NCBI GenBank assembly: GCA_014529385.2
Contig: CM043944.1
Span: 93,950,476 to 94,014,475, forward strand
Length of the DNA stretch: 64,000 bases
Source of the DNA: Adiantum capillus-veneris
Lineage: Eukaryota; Streptophyta; Polypodiopsida; Polypodiales; Pteridaceae
Reading direction: 5' to 3'
The stretch's first letter is position 1; the number at the start of each line of letters is the position of its first letter. The notes beneath the pieces are model-generated. The model worked only from the letters and a program-made list of their open reading frames with translations. It searched no databases and had not been told where the DNA came from. Positions 10,900 through 21,559 of this stretch are shown here, piece by piece. Made by a program: the position numbers and the translations under genes.

Positions 10900-11478
10900 T
10901 TGTTGGTTAAGACCCACAAAGCATCTAAAATAAAGAAGCAATCCCAAGCTAATCAAGCACATGCGCAGGAGGAAGCTAAGTTGTGCATTTTAAAGTGCAA
11001 GGAATGGCTAAACAATGTGCAAATTCCATTACATAGCATGGCACCTCCTCAAATCGATGCAATTCAAATGGAACAAAACTAGCTTGGAGGTATGGATGTA
11101 TGCATCAAAATAAAGTTTCCAGATCGATTGACATAGCAAGCACTTGTGGACACTAGAGCTCATGCCAATGCCATCAAGTATTTTGCGTACATGATGACAT
11201 ATATATCATTAATGACAAATCCGATAGAGCTCAAAGCTACCAACCAAGGCAAATTAGTTAGCTTAGGTCAAGCCAATGTGTCAAGCAATATCAATGGCCA
11301 TCACTGCCCACATCAAGTTCATGTGATGGTAAGACACAGATCTCAACAAAGCAGTCATCCTAGGTGTTTCTTGGATGCGCATATACAAAGCAGTTATGGA
11401 TTGGCAAGAGGATACTTTAGGTTCAAACTTAACGACACCTCTTATGTCACTCCATTGGCACAAAGTGATTACATGTGA
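10900..11478 (+). pseudogene. Second gypsy gag/protease fragment, frameshifted
   Basis: Behind the integrase remnant a new element segment begins. A Lys/Gln-rich frame (10900-11079) leads to a retropepsin at about 11110-11475. The active-site region reads QALVDTRAHANAI, where D-T/S-G-A would be expected: the Gly after DT is replaced by Arg. Then follow a beta-hairpin region and, in a different frame, AVILGVSWMRIYKAVMDWQE, the classical ILG(V/R)xW turn and tail. The frame change near 11340 and the lost active-site glycine show that it is dead. Protease following integrase is the wrong order for one element, so this belongs to a different, 5'-truncated copy. Confidence 0.65.
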
Positions 11479-13426
11479 GAGGTGTAGCCCACTGTTGCAA
11501 ATCCGCAGCTAGTGATGAAATCTATGCTTGTACGACACTTCAATAGATAAACCACAAGGTAGGTATGGGTAAAGAAGTCCATCATGGCCAACCAGCCTAA
11601 TAAAATGTGCATACCCAAGGCCAAAAATTCACAAGTAACAAGCAAAGAAAATCCCCCTTATCATAATAGATATGGGATCCTATTGAGTGGATGTGGCCCT
11701 CTAAGTAGAGTGTCAAGGAGCTAGTCTCTTTCTTCAAGTACATACTCACGTTGCTGGGCGCATTTCTGACACCCCGTTTTTTTGTAAATTTGTACATACG
11801 GACATGGCGCACGATGTCAAAAGGGTATGTGGGCTTTCTTTTTGTGGGTTTTTTAGAGCAAGCACATGTACATGCACTGCAAGTCGCTAGTCTAGTGACA
11901 GTTGTCGGGCTACTATAAGTGTCCGTGAGTGAGTTTTTTGAAGCAAGACTTGTATATAACTTAAACTCATGTACAAACTTAAAAAATTTCAGCTAAACTC
12001 CAAAAAATTTCAGGTTTGAGCTCGTTGTTCCTTCTTGATGGTTTATGTTGGAGTTTTTGCCCTCGCCTTCCCTACGGTCGAGACAGCTCCCTGTTCGCAT
12101 TAATTTTGCATGTAGCGGCGTGTAGATTCAAATTTGGTCATCTTCAGCTTTCTCGCTATTCATTTTTCAAGCTTTCTCTCAAGATTTAAAGTGCCCCAAT
12201 TGGAGTTGTGCTCTTCAGTTTACGACTAGTTCTCTGCAAGGTTATGGCTATGGCAGCCTACTGGCAAATTGTGTACAGGCAGATTGGGAGGGCATGTATG
12301 TATGAATTGTGGAATTGATGTTGAAGTTGTGGGTTTTTTATGTTCAATGGTGAAAGGGGAGTCCCTTGTTTTCACATGCATTGGTCGGCGTGTGCTGTAA
12401 ATCCATGCTTTGGCAGGGTTTTGCTCCTATGTGACATAGTCTCTTGGGTGGGCGACAGCCAGTAAATTCCCAAGGGGACTACTCTTGTTGAACTTGTGGT
12501 GTTTCAAAGGAATTTTCCAAATCTTTTGGTGTTCTTTCTCTTTCAACACTCTTGGGTGACATCGCTATAGAGGTGTTCCGGATTGCTTGTTTCCCAACAA
12601 CGTCTCGAGCATCATATTCTTCTAAGGCATCACCCCTCCCATCGGTCTTGCGTGTTGAGGCACTCACTTTACTAGAGAATCTTTGATGCTTTTCTTTTTC
12701 ATTATTGGTCTTGCATATATAGCCTCTGTGTCAATAGAAGGATAACTTACTTTATGTGGATGTTGGCACACAATGGACTAATTGTTTACACTTTGCACAT
12801 ACAGGACATGGATTGAGTTGTCCATGATATAGCACATAGCAGTAGGAGTCACTTTTCTTTATATCTGAATATGCACAACCAGTTTGGAAAGCTCTGTGTT
12901 GTTTGTTTTGCATAACTAATCTTCATGATAGGTTTATGACATGGGGGATGGTCACTTGGCCTTCACAATTTTTGAGATCACATACTTTAGGCGAGGGATC
13001 TAGTACGGTTCTCATATTCATGCTCACAATCTTGGGCTACAAATGGAGACCTCTTGATATGCTTTCTTCTTTTATGCATCAGTATGACATCCATCTATGA
13101 GACAAAGTGTTCGCTACAGTTTGTTGCTTCAGCTCATTGTGCACATATACTAGGCGCACAATCTTCCCCTACATCTTCCACCTTGATTGACACTTGGTTA
13201 GAGTTCATGCATACTCTTCATGACAAGTGGGATACTTCAACAAGATCCTCTACAATAGTGGAACAAGGTAGATATCTGTTTGTTAGTCTATGGGTGCTCC
13301 ATCAATATTCTTCAACATGGATCAATGGACAACACGTGGCAATATGCACTCGCTCCATGGTTCATATTGCACTACTCAAATAGACCACCTTAAGAGGTCT
13401 CTTGTACATTGTATACATCTCCTTTT

Positions 13427-13427
<1 letters not shown>
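11479..13427. other. Unassigned sequence
   Basis: No domain recognised on either strand. Open frames up to 109 codons occur (13054-13380 plus, 12667-12479 minus) but show no motif, and each overlaps an equally plausible frame in another phase. The words TGACACCCCG at 11769 resemble an LTR start, but no polypurine tract precedes them and I found no partner. Confidence 0.4.

Positions 13428-13482
<55 letters not shown>
13428..13482. repeat. (GA)n microsatellite
   Basis: About 55 bp of perfect GA. Confidence 0.98.
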
Positions 13483-13485
<3 letters not shown>

Positions 13486-14180
13486 GAAATACGCAGAGGC
13501 CAAAAAAATTCCCCACTCTTCACATTCTTGGGCTAATGTGTGCCTTTGAAGACTGAACGCCGCATTTACATCCATGTGAACTTCAAAAAAGAAATATATA
13601 ACATACAATATGATAAAATAGAAGAGATAACAATCTAACATTTGCTTGGATGCCCATACAACTCTTACTAGGACATTTGACATTGAATAGGATTTAGAAG
13701 TAAATACATAAAAGTTGCAAATGTTGTATGGTTGTGTCCAAGCTCAATGGAAGTGTAAATGAAAATGAGATAAATTATCCAAGATAGAATCTGAATGGCT
13801 TGAGAAGTAGTAGTTCATCAACACATATGGAAGAAGAAAGGACAAAGTAGGGGAGGTGCAAGATGTTGAGGTTTGTTGATGTACTAGCATGTAACTACAA
13901 AGCCTTGAGGTGAGGGTGCGTAGTAGTGGACGTTGTTGGGATGCATGAACAAGTGGAATTTCAATTCCGTTGAGCCATCAGTGGACGACGACACGATAAG
14001 TTATATACTACACATGGGGACTACATAGTAGAATTGCCACCGGCATCCTTCTGTGTTGATGTAAGATGCCTTGCATTCAAGACTGTAGAATGCTTGAAGG
14101 AGAGTAGGCCACTGATTGGGAGGGATTCTAAAAGGGAAGAAAATGCTACCTGGAAAGCCTTTGATTGGTTTCCCTTCCCC

Positions 14181-14182
<2 letters not shown>
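13483..14182. other. Unassigned sequence
   Basis: Between two microsatellites. I see no coding or structural feature. Confidence 0.4.

Positions 14183-14239
<57 letters not shown>
14183..14239. repeat. (CA)n microsatellite
   Basis: About 57 bp of perfect CA. Confidence 0.98.
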
Positions 14240-14243
<4 letters not shown>

Positions 14244-14339
14244 AACACTTACATATAAATGTAATATCATTGATCGATAATAAATTTCCAAATTAAAATA
14301 AGCCAATTGAATTATAGCTAGCAAAATAAGATTTGTTAG

Positions 14340-14677
14340 AGTTCATGTTGGAGCAAGCATTAGCAAGGGGACAGATCCAAGGATTGAAAATCCAAAATGG
14401 CAACCAACTTCTCATTAAGATGTTTGCAGACGACTCATTACTGTTTTTTCAAGCTAAACAAAACAATTTCAAGCACTAAAACTGGTCTAGATTTTTGCAA
14501 ATAGCATATGGTTCTCAATGTAGCATTAAGAAGCCAAGATTAATCTCTCTCTTTGAATATGAAAATTTTGACTATGATGGATGGACTGAAGAGATTGTTA
14601 AGAGAGGCAATATCTTTAGGCACTTGGGAGTACCTATGGGAGAGGGGACAACCTTCAAATTGATCGGTTTAGAATAA
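14340..14677 (+). pseudogene. LINE reverse transcriptase scrap
   Basis: Starting near 14345 the plus strand reads through GLKIQNGNQLLIKMFADDSL. It contains the F-A-D-D box that is the RT active site of non-LTR (LINE/L1-type) elements, where LTR elements have Y/F-x-D-D in a different context. After a stop near 14478 the frame continues with SQCSIKKPRLISLFEY and ends in NIFRHLGVPMGEGT, matching the (Y/F)LGVPxG motif downstream of the RT core in plant L1s. Only about 110 codons survive, flanked on the right by a (GA)n tract. In a complete LINE this domain performs target-primed reverse transcription. Here there is no start, endonuclease or tail. It is the only non-LTR retroelement sequence I recognise in the window. 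Confidence 0.7.

Positions 14678-14679
<2 letters not shown>

Positions 14680-14763
<84 letters not shown>
14680..14763. repeat. (GA)n microsatellite
   Basis: 84 bp of GA, the longest such tract in the window, joining the LINE scrap to the LTR scrap. Confidence 0.98.
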
Positions 14764-14766
<3 letters not shown>

Positions 14767-14779
14767 ATACCCCCCATAC

Positions 14780-15006
14780 CTCCTTTAATGAAGCTAACCC
14801 TAAGGTCTTTAAGCTCCATTAGCTAGCCTTGCTCTTTGATAGATCATCTCTCATTTGGACCCCTTTACCATTGGCCCCGTGTTGAGATAAGACCCGTAAG
14901 CACATGTCTATATTTTAACCCTTGTTCTCGTCTATTCTTCCACAAAAAATGATCAGTTTAATATGAGAAAATCATTTGGGTCTGTTAAATATTAGGTTTT
15001 ATGACA
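14780..15006 (-). repeat. LTR terminal fragment of the 29.6-kb gypsy family
   Basis: Collinear with 45818-46034 and, inverted, with the first ~230 bp of the LTRs at 29630 and 35927. It shares the words GGCCCCGTGTTGAGATA and AAAATCATTTGGGT. On the minus strand it begins with the intact LTR start TGTCATAAAA at 15006. The other ~1.6 kb of the LTR is absent. Confidence 0.85.
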
Positions 15007-15655
15007 GAAACAGGGCAGGGTGGAAGAGAAATCTTGACGTGGGGCCCCGGCAACGACTTCCACCACCCTATGTGAACGTGGCATAAAAAAGGGCGCTTTT
15101 TGATTGGCTAGCAAGAAAAGGAGTTGACTTCCGTCGTCCACTATGAACCCGGTCTAAGGTGTAGGCCTACTGTGGACTTTGAATCCGAGTCTCCAAAGAC
15201 TCCCCTCTCTAACTCACCATAGAGAGAGTGAGAGGCGTAGGTGGGAGGCTCTGTCCCTCGCTCAAGGGCCCAATGTGCATAAATTTGAATCATATGCCTT
15301 GTAAGCATCTCTCGAGATTCTCCCCCCACTCAAAGTAATAATTAGTATATCTCGAAAGCTAAATGAGACATGAGGAGAGTGATTCTGAATCACTCCGTTT
15401 TATCATTTTCTTGTCACAATGAGTGCCCACTAACTTCTCTACCAATCAAAAAAGTAAGCATTAAAAAAAAAAAAAACTAATCCTTTTTCATTAGCAGGCA
15501 TCACAACGGCCTCACCCCTTTGGGGCAGGTTAAAAATGAATCGCTAGAGTTCAAATCTTGTAGTTGACAAAATTTACCTTCTTCAATATCCCTTACTAAA
15601 AGGTAAGACCTGAGGTACAGTAGGTTGCGTGAAAAAAAGTTTGTGAGGGCCTCGC
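15007..15655 (+). promoter_or_regulatory. 5' flank of the PPR gene
   Basis: Presumed promoter and 5' UTR. It is AT-rich with an A13 run near 15463. I see no clear TATA box at a convincing distance. An in-frame TGA at 15644-15646, four codons before the ATG, rules out a longer protein. Confidence 0.4.
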
Positions 15656-17908
15656 ATGGCTGCTACAGTTGCGGATAAGCTACCGAGTTGTTGGGTATCC
15701 AAAGAGGACCGCAAGGTCTCTCGCAACGGGGACTTGCTATGGAAAGAGTTTTTCAGGGATCCCTCAAAATGGTGGGATAACCGCTACAACAAGCCAAGCC
15801 CAAGACACTCGGACTTCAAGCACAAAACCACCGGCCAGCGTTTGTGGATGGGTAGCTCCAATAATCCATCTTGGGTTCAACAAGAGCTCAGAAATCGTGG
15901 ATTCACTGGAGGGGTAAGTGATGGCACTCTTACCTCCGCCCTAGTCGACTCTTTCATTGCCTCCCTCCGATCTTGCGCCCGGAACAAAGATCTGGTCAGA
16001 GGCACCAACATACACCATAATCTTGTGCAAATGCAGCTGCTTGAAGAGTGCTCAGATGCCTTAGTGACCATGTATGCTAAGTGCGGTGAGCTTGGAAAGG
16101 CAAAAGCATTGTTTGACATGCATAAGAGCAAAGATGTCATTACGTGGACTGCATTGATAGGAGGCTATGCCCGAGCGGGACAAGGCCAAAGTGCTTTAGA
16201 TTGTTTGGAACAAATGCAACATCAGGGCCTTCTTCCAGATGCAATCACGTATGTGTCTGCCTTAAAAGCTTGTGCTGTGTTAAAAAATGTTGACAAGGGA
16301 AAGCAAATTCATGATGAAATTGCTAGGCAAGGTTTTTTGCATAACAGCATGGTGCTAGGCGGTGCCCTTGTGGACATGTATGCCAAGTGTGGAGCTGTTT
16401 CAGAAGCACAACAGGTGCTTGAGGAGCTCCCTTCACGGAATGTTGTTTCTTGGAATGCACTCATTGCGGGATATGCACAAGAAGGTGACACTATGCAAGC
16501 ACTTACTTGCCTTGAAGAGATGGAGCATGAGGGCATCTCGCCAAATGCAGTGACATACATCTGCACCTTAAAAGCATGTGCCTTGACTAAATCAGCTGAC
16601 AAGGGGAAAAAAATTCACCACGAGATTGTGAGACAGGGGTTGCTGCAGAATGACATTGTGCTGGGTAATGCACTTGTGGACATGTATGCCAAGTGTGGCA
16701 TTACATTAGAAGCACAACGGGTTCTTGAGGGACTCCCTTTCCGAGATATTGTCTCTTGGAATGCATTGATTACAGGATTTGCGCAAGAAGGTGAAGCTGA
16801 GAAAGCATTGGACTGCCTTGAACAGATGCGTCATGATGGCATCCCTCCAGATGCGGTGACTTATGTTTGTGCCTTGAAAGCTTGTGCCACAATCAGAGCT
16901 TTAGATAGGGGAAAGAAAATTCACAATGATATTGCCGAACAGGGCTTGTTGCAAAACAATGTTGTACTGGGTAATGCTCTTGTGGACATGTATGCCAAAT
17001 GTGGGGATGTTTCAGAGGCACGACGGGTGCTCAAGGAACTGACTTTTTTGGATGTTGTCTCTTGGAATGTGTTGATCGGAGGATATACACAAGGGAATGA
17101 AGCTGAGCAAGCTTTGAACTGCTTTGAAGAGATGCAGCATGAGGGTATGTCTCCAGATGGAGTGACATATGCGTGTGCCTTGAAAGCATGTGCCACAATC
17201 AAAGCTGTTGACAAGGGAAAACAAGTCCACCAGGAGGTTGTGAGGCGAGGGTTGTTGCACAATGATGTTGTGCTGGGTAATGCGCTCGTGGATATGTATG
17301 CCCAATGTGGTCATGTTTCCAACGCACGACAGGTGCTCGAGGAACTACCTTATCGAGATGTTGTCTCTTGGAATGCATTAATTGCGGGACATGGACATGA
17401 AGGTGAAGCTGAGCAAGCTCTACACTGCCTTGAACAGATGGAACAAGAGGGTATCCTGCCAGATGCAGTCTCATGTGCTTGTGTGCTTAATGTTTGCAGT
17501 CACCGAGGTCTAGTGGAAGAGGGACAAGCAGTTTTTCTGAAGATGGGCACCAAATATGATGTGAAACCAAGTCTAGAAACGTACACATGCATGATTGACC
17601 TTTTTGGGCGCGTAGGGCACGTAGAAAAGGCGGTAAAACTTATTCAGGAAATGCCATCTGTTGAACATAAAGCTGTTTGGCATGCCTTAATGGGTGTTTG
17701 TTGGAAGTGGGCAGATGCCAATGTGGGGGAATGGGCCTTCGAACAAGCAATGAAGTTAGATAAGAGTGATAGCTCTACTTTCATTCTCATGGCAAACATT
17801 TATGCAGCAGCTGGCATGGAAGAGAAGGCAAAAAGCATTGAGGCAATGAGAATAAGGAATGAATCTAGGGGGCTTCGGGGGATTGACTTGAGCAATGCTC
17901 CGTGTTAG
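15656..17908 (+). CDS. PLS-class pentatricopeptide repeat protein with an OSB-like PDF motif
   Basis: Uninterrupted 750-residue protein, and the only intact cellular gene here. The start is fixed by an in-frame TGA four codons upstream and a good ATGG context. Residues about 28-77 (LLWKEFFRDPSKWWDNRYNK, then DFKHKTTG and LW) resemble the PDF motif of plant organellar single-stranded DNA binding (OSB) proteins. Residues about 95-640 are PLS-type PPR repeats in ~102-residue triplets, each with VDMYAKCG, VVSWNALI and a DAVTY-like segment. Residues about 645-740 form an E-type tail (VWHALMGVCWKW, MANIYAAAGMEEKAKSIEAM). The protein stops at GIDLSNAPC: the E+ and DYW deaminase domains are absent. 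PPR proteins bind organelle RNA one base per repeat, so an organelle editing or processing factor is likely. The N-terminus is not an obvious transit peptide. It has no introns. Confidence 0.93.
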   Translation: MAATVADKLPSCWVSKEDRKVSRNGDLLWKEFFRDPSKWWDNRYNKPSPRHSDFKHKTTGQRLWMGSSNNPSWVQQELRNRGFTGGVSDGTLTSALVDSFIASLRSCARNKDLVRGTNIHHNLVQMQLLEECSDALVTMYAKCGELGKAKALFDMHKSKDVITWTALIGGYARAGQGQSALDCLEQMQHQGLLPDAITYVSALKACAVLKNVDKGKQIHDEIARQGFLHNSMVLGGALVDMYAKCGAVSEAQQVLEELPSRNVVSWNALIAGYAQEGDTMQALTCLEEMEHEGISPNAVTYICTLKACALTKSADKGKKIHHEIVRQGLLQNDIVLGNALVDMYAKCGITLEAQRVLEGLPFRDIVSWNALITGFAQEGEAEKALDCLEQMRHDGIPPDAVTYVCALKACATIRALDRGKKIHNDIAEQGLLQNNVVLGNALVDMYAKCGDVSEARRVLKELTFLDVVSWNVLIGGYTQGNEAEQALNCFEEMQHEGMSPDGVTYACALKACATIKAVDKGKQVHQEVVRRGLLHNDVVLGNALVDMYAQCGHVSNARQVLEELPYRDVVSWNALIAGHGHEGEAEQALHCLEQMEQEGILPDAVSCACVLNVCSHRGLVEEGQAVFLKMGTKYDVKPSLETYTCMIDLFGRVGHVEKAVKLIQEMPSVEHKAVWHALMGVCWKWADANVGEWAFEQAMKLDKSDSSTFILMANIYAAAGMEEKAKSIEAMRIRNESRGLRGIDLSNAPC
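16061..17484 (+). repeat. 306-bp tandem units inside the PPR gene
   Basis: The codons for LV(D/T)MYA(K/Q)CG start at 16061, 16367, 16673, 16979 and 17285, exactly 306 bp (102 residues, one P-L-S triplet) apart. Units 2-5 are highly alike at the nucleotide level, for example GTTGTCTCTTGGAATGCATT-like segments in each. The last unit diverges after about 17485, where the C-terminal tail begins. This is far more uniform than ancient PPR triplets and points to recent internal amplification or gene conversion. Confidence 0.9.
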
Positions 17909-19195
17909 AGATGAGAGGTCTTTCTTTTAACAGGATGGCATGGCTCCTCAATGTTTGTGTGGAGACCCCAATGCTTGCAGCATCAGCCCCCCTCCACCCT
18001 ACCGGATAAATTAGATGAATGAGGGAATGTGCATCCTCACTCAATACCGCTAAAGAGCTATCCTTGTAGGGGATTGTTGGCTGCCGTGGGCCAAGGGGTG
18101 GGGGTGTGATATCAAGAGCATTTGAGCGGTTTGGTCTGTAATGTATTAATTTTCCTGGGGGCTATTTTGAAGCTATGGACATGACACTTCAAGGTAAGGT
18201 ATCCGGTATGGAGCCCAACCCTGGACATGAAGAAGCCTACCCACTTTACTGTGTCTAAAGGCAGGTCCATAAGTGCTTTGAGGACTTCGCCACCAGCCAC
18301 CGACAGCACTGACAGTTTAGATCAAAACTCATATGAATAGACCAAGTGCTCTTCATGACCAATGATCCATTTGAAATTACTCAGCTAAAATTACCTTTAA
18401 AATATGCCCCCATGAGAGAATTATCTAATGTGCTTGCCATGTATGTAAGTGTGAAGGCTGCCCATAATGCTGGCAAAAAAAGATTTTTCTGTCAATCCTG
18501 GCTGAGCTCTGAAAGAGCATTACAGATTGGCACAAGTGCCAGCGATAGCTGCCCAAGATCCTAAGTAAACCTGGTTCAGAAGAGCCCGGCGAAAGGATGC
18601 TTGTGTGTAAGTTGCTGCCTTGCTTGTTCAGAAGTGGCGGAGGCAGAATCTCCACAATAAGTGGCGGAGAGACAGGCATCCGATGGGGGATGTAGTAGCA
18701 GTTGAGTCGAAATTTTGGGACTTTGCGATTTGTGTTCGAGCTGCCCCTCCCGAATCCAAAGCGTATTACACGCACGTGCGCATGCATACATATACATACA
18801 CACACCATCATAAATACTAGGTTATATGATATTGCCTTGGTGCAAATCTTTGAACATAGCCTTCATTGACATAGTGACCAACATGTTCCCCAAACTCTTG
18901 CATCATCTGTGTTTGCTAGCTCAATCACCACCTACCTCAGCCAAACAGAATTGGGAATTTAACGAGTAGGTATTGTATCCTAATCTTATTGAATTAGGAA
19001 TCACTTTGCCTTCGTTGGCTTCACAGTTCCTCTTAGATAATGTCTCTTGCAACATGCAGCTTTCTTGCAACTTCTACTCTTGCTGTTGCTATCAGCCAGA
19101 TGCGTGCTCATGCTCCAAGATTGTTGATTTGAATTATAAGACTTTAACAAAAAGTCTTTTCCTTTTATGATTGATATTTCAACATCACTAGTGAT
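17909..19195. other. 3' flank of the PPR gene and unassigned sequence
   Basis: No further gene recognised. Short open frames on both strands at 18425-18820 overlap each other and carry no motif. A CA/TA-rich stretch lies near 18780-18815. Polyadenylation signals cannot be assigned with confidence. Confidence 0.4.
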
Positions 19196-19275
19196 TTGAG
19201 AGCGAGCATAATAGATATAGAGAGTAAGAGAACTCCACGACAAAACCTTTGTGTGAGCGACAAAAGCACACTGTT

Positions 19276-19276
<1 letters not shown>

Positions 19277-19308
<32 letters not shown>
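19277..19308. repeat. Poly(C) tract, 32 bp
   Basis: Uninterrupted run of 32 C. At the matching position in the partner repeat (23974-23989) there are only 16 C. Confidence 0.97.
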
Positions 19309-19310
<2 letters not shown>

Positions 19311-20382
19311 TCCCCTCCCTTCTTCACTCTTCCTCAGCCCCCTCCAAGGCGATGACCAAGGCATTGTCCTTGGCAACGAAACTATGGAGGCTTTGTAGGT
19401 GGTGTTGGTTGCACATGAAGGATGACCGTTTACCAAGACTCAGAACTTCTCGACGGGTCACCCATACATTACTGTTTCGACAAAGGGCACTTATGTGCAA
19501 GGTAATTAACCATTGAGTGAACCTCCTTGCTGTCTATAATCTCAAAAGAATCTGGAGTTAAGCTTGAGTTTTTTTGTCTACGGAAGTTAAACCATGTGAA
19601 AAATAAGCATATGAAGGAATATTTAGGTTTGGTTAAGTATGCATATATGTGAGCGTATTTTACACACATTCAATAATAATGAAGGAATAGAATCTTTTAG
19701 AGTTCACAAAAAACTGCCCTTTAGCGTATTTTTAAAGGATAAAATTTAAAAATTCTCGGCTAGTTTGGAGGGTCACCTTGATGGAAATAGGCCAATTTGG
19801 AAGATTTTAGTGTAAACCGGCAAAACCATTAAAATTTTCACTAAAAACCGAGAGATTTTCAATGCTCTCCTTTTTTTCATTGCTTGTTAAAAAAGTTTTT
19901 GGTGAATATTGGAATCCTTTGTTTTTGTGCGCTTTTGGTTACCTTAATCATCCTTTGTCATAATTAATCTTCTCTAAATACCCTTTTTACGATTACTTGA
20001 AAGTGAAATATGGAGCATGGTTTCCTTTCTACGTATAGTTGTGTATGCGGTAGGATATGTTCTTAGGTAAATAGATGCATAAACTTTGCACTAGAGGCAT
20101 GTTCATATATATTTTACGAATGGTTTATAACTATATCTCTTCGTTGTAGCTAACATCCACATGGTTTTGATTGATTCTAGTATTATACACTTTTACATTT
20201 TCTGTGTATTGCATAAGAGATGGTCTCATCAAAGAAAAGAATGGGAAGCTCCAATGCCATGTTTGGATCTCTAGCAAAACTCCAACCTATGGCACTAGAG
20301 AATGAAGCTGCCTATGGCCATCCTCAACCATGGGTTATTGTCACATGTTGGTCTAAGGTAAACATGTTTGATTATTATCGAA

Positions 20383-20630
20383 AGCTATCCCTTGAAAAGA
20401 AAGTTACTGATAGGATAAATTGTTGTTAGATGAAACTAGTGGTTAGCGAAAAAACATCGAGGTTAGCATAGAACAAGTTGTGGTTAGCAGCACTTGCATC
20501 TTGCGGTGAATGAGTTATCCCTTGAAAAGAAAGTTAATGATAGGATAAGTTCTTGTTAGATGTTAGCATAGAACAAGCTATGGTTAGCAGCATTAGCAGC
20601 ATCTGCATCTTGTGGTGAACGAGTATCCCT
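20383..20630. repeat. Tandem duplication of ~125 bp in the left long repeat
   Basis: ATCCCTTGAAAAGAAAGTTA begins at about 20385 and again at about 20515, followed both times by GATAGGATAA, a TTAGCATAGAACAAG block and a CATCTTG(C/T)GGTGAA block. The right-hand partner repeat has one copy only (about 25005-25130), so this duplication arose after the two repeats diverged. Confidence 0.8.
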
Positions 20631-21334
20631 AGCGGTTAGGAATAGAGAAAGTTTTGATTGACGACTTTGCGGTTAGCGAATAAGAAGACCTTTGCAAAGG
20701 CTCTATTGGTTAAACAAAAAAAGTCCGCAGGAAATGAAAAACTCAAGATAATGGATAATTCTTTTGTTGAAATATAGAATTTTTTTCATTAAACCTTATT
20801 TGAAAAAAAAATTGTTTGGGTGATGTTTGAAGGGCTGTATGAAAGAGAATGTGCCCAAAATTATTAAAGGAATTCTGATTACACATATAAAACAATGTAA
20901 TATTAATTAAAAAACAAAAGAATGGGTGAATGCGGTGTGAAAAGTGGGAGACTAGTATCCAAATGAGACTATGTTTACGGACGAGTGGATCTAATTAGTC
21001 GAGTACTTTTCGTAAGTTTAGTTGCTAGTTAAGGATAAGTCTCATACCATATCTAAGGTTTTATGGATGGCAATTGTGTCTCTTAAACATGGAAAAAAGG
21101 GCATTGTTTATAAATCATAAATATGTTGAGATATTAATCTAGTGAAAATAGGGTCTAGCTCTCACCATAACCTGTGCATTATCAATCTGGCTTGTGGTGT
21201 AGGATCACAATATTCACTTTCAATGCTTGTATCCTTCCATCTTTGAATTGGAGTAAAATGTCGTTAATGAAACTTGAGAATAAAAGAAGGCCAACTATCA
21301 AGTCGCTCCCATCTTTCGGTTGGGGACCTTACAA

Positions 21335-21348
21335 TGAGTATCAAAGCC
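21335..21348 (+). promoter_or_regulatory. Possible primer binding site (tRNA-iMet)
   Basis: TGAGTATCAAAGCC differs from TGGTATCAGAGCC by one insertion and one substitution and sits one base after a CTTACA end. It supports reading 19196-21333 as a 5' LTR. Confidence 0.45.
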
Positions 21349-21559
21349 TTAAATTTGAAGTTTGGATTCTCAACATTTTGCACTCTTCTTGGGGTTAAAT
21401 GCATGAATACATAGATTGATATTGTTGTCCTGCTTGTTTGTATCATGAAGTTATGGACACCAACTATTGAACCGTCTTTCAAGTAATATACCATACTGCT
21501 CGTCAATCACCAAGCTTCGACTTTGAGGGATCACTTTGCCCTTGACCGCCCGACCTTCT

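Larger units (their letters stand above)
19196..21333 (+). repeat. Left member of a long direct repeat, probable old 5' LTR
   Basis: Collinear with 23898-25548 through many shared blocks. Examples are TAGATATAGAGAGTAAGAG at the left edge, AACCATGTGAAAAATAAGCA near 19590, GGTTAGCAGCACTT near 20480 and GGATAAGTCT near 21035. The left copy is longer: it has a doubled segment at 20383-20630 and a longer C run. It ends CTTACA at 21333, just before a primer-site-like sequence. Interpretation as an LTR is inference. The repeat itself is clear. Confidence 0.55.

Noticed and set aside
11769-11778. TGACACCCCG as an LTR start
   Set aside because: No polypurine tract before it and no partner copy in the window.
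19188-19516. Proline- or glycine-rich frames over the poly(C) tract
   Set aside because: Homopolymer artefact, with no conserved flanking coding sequence.
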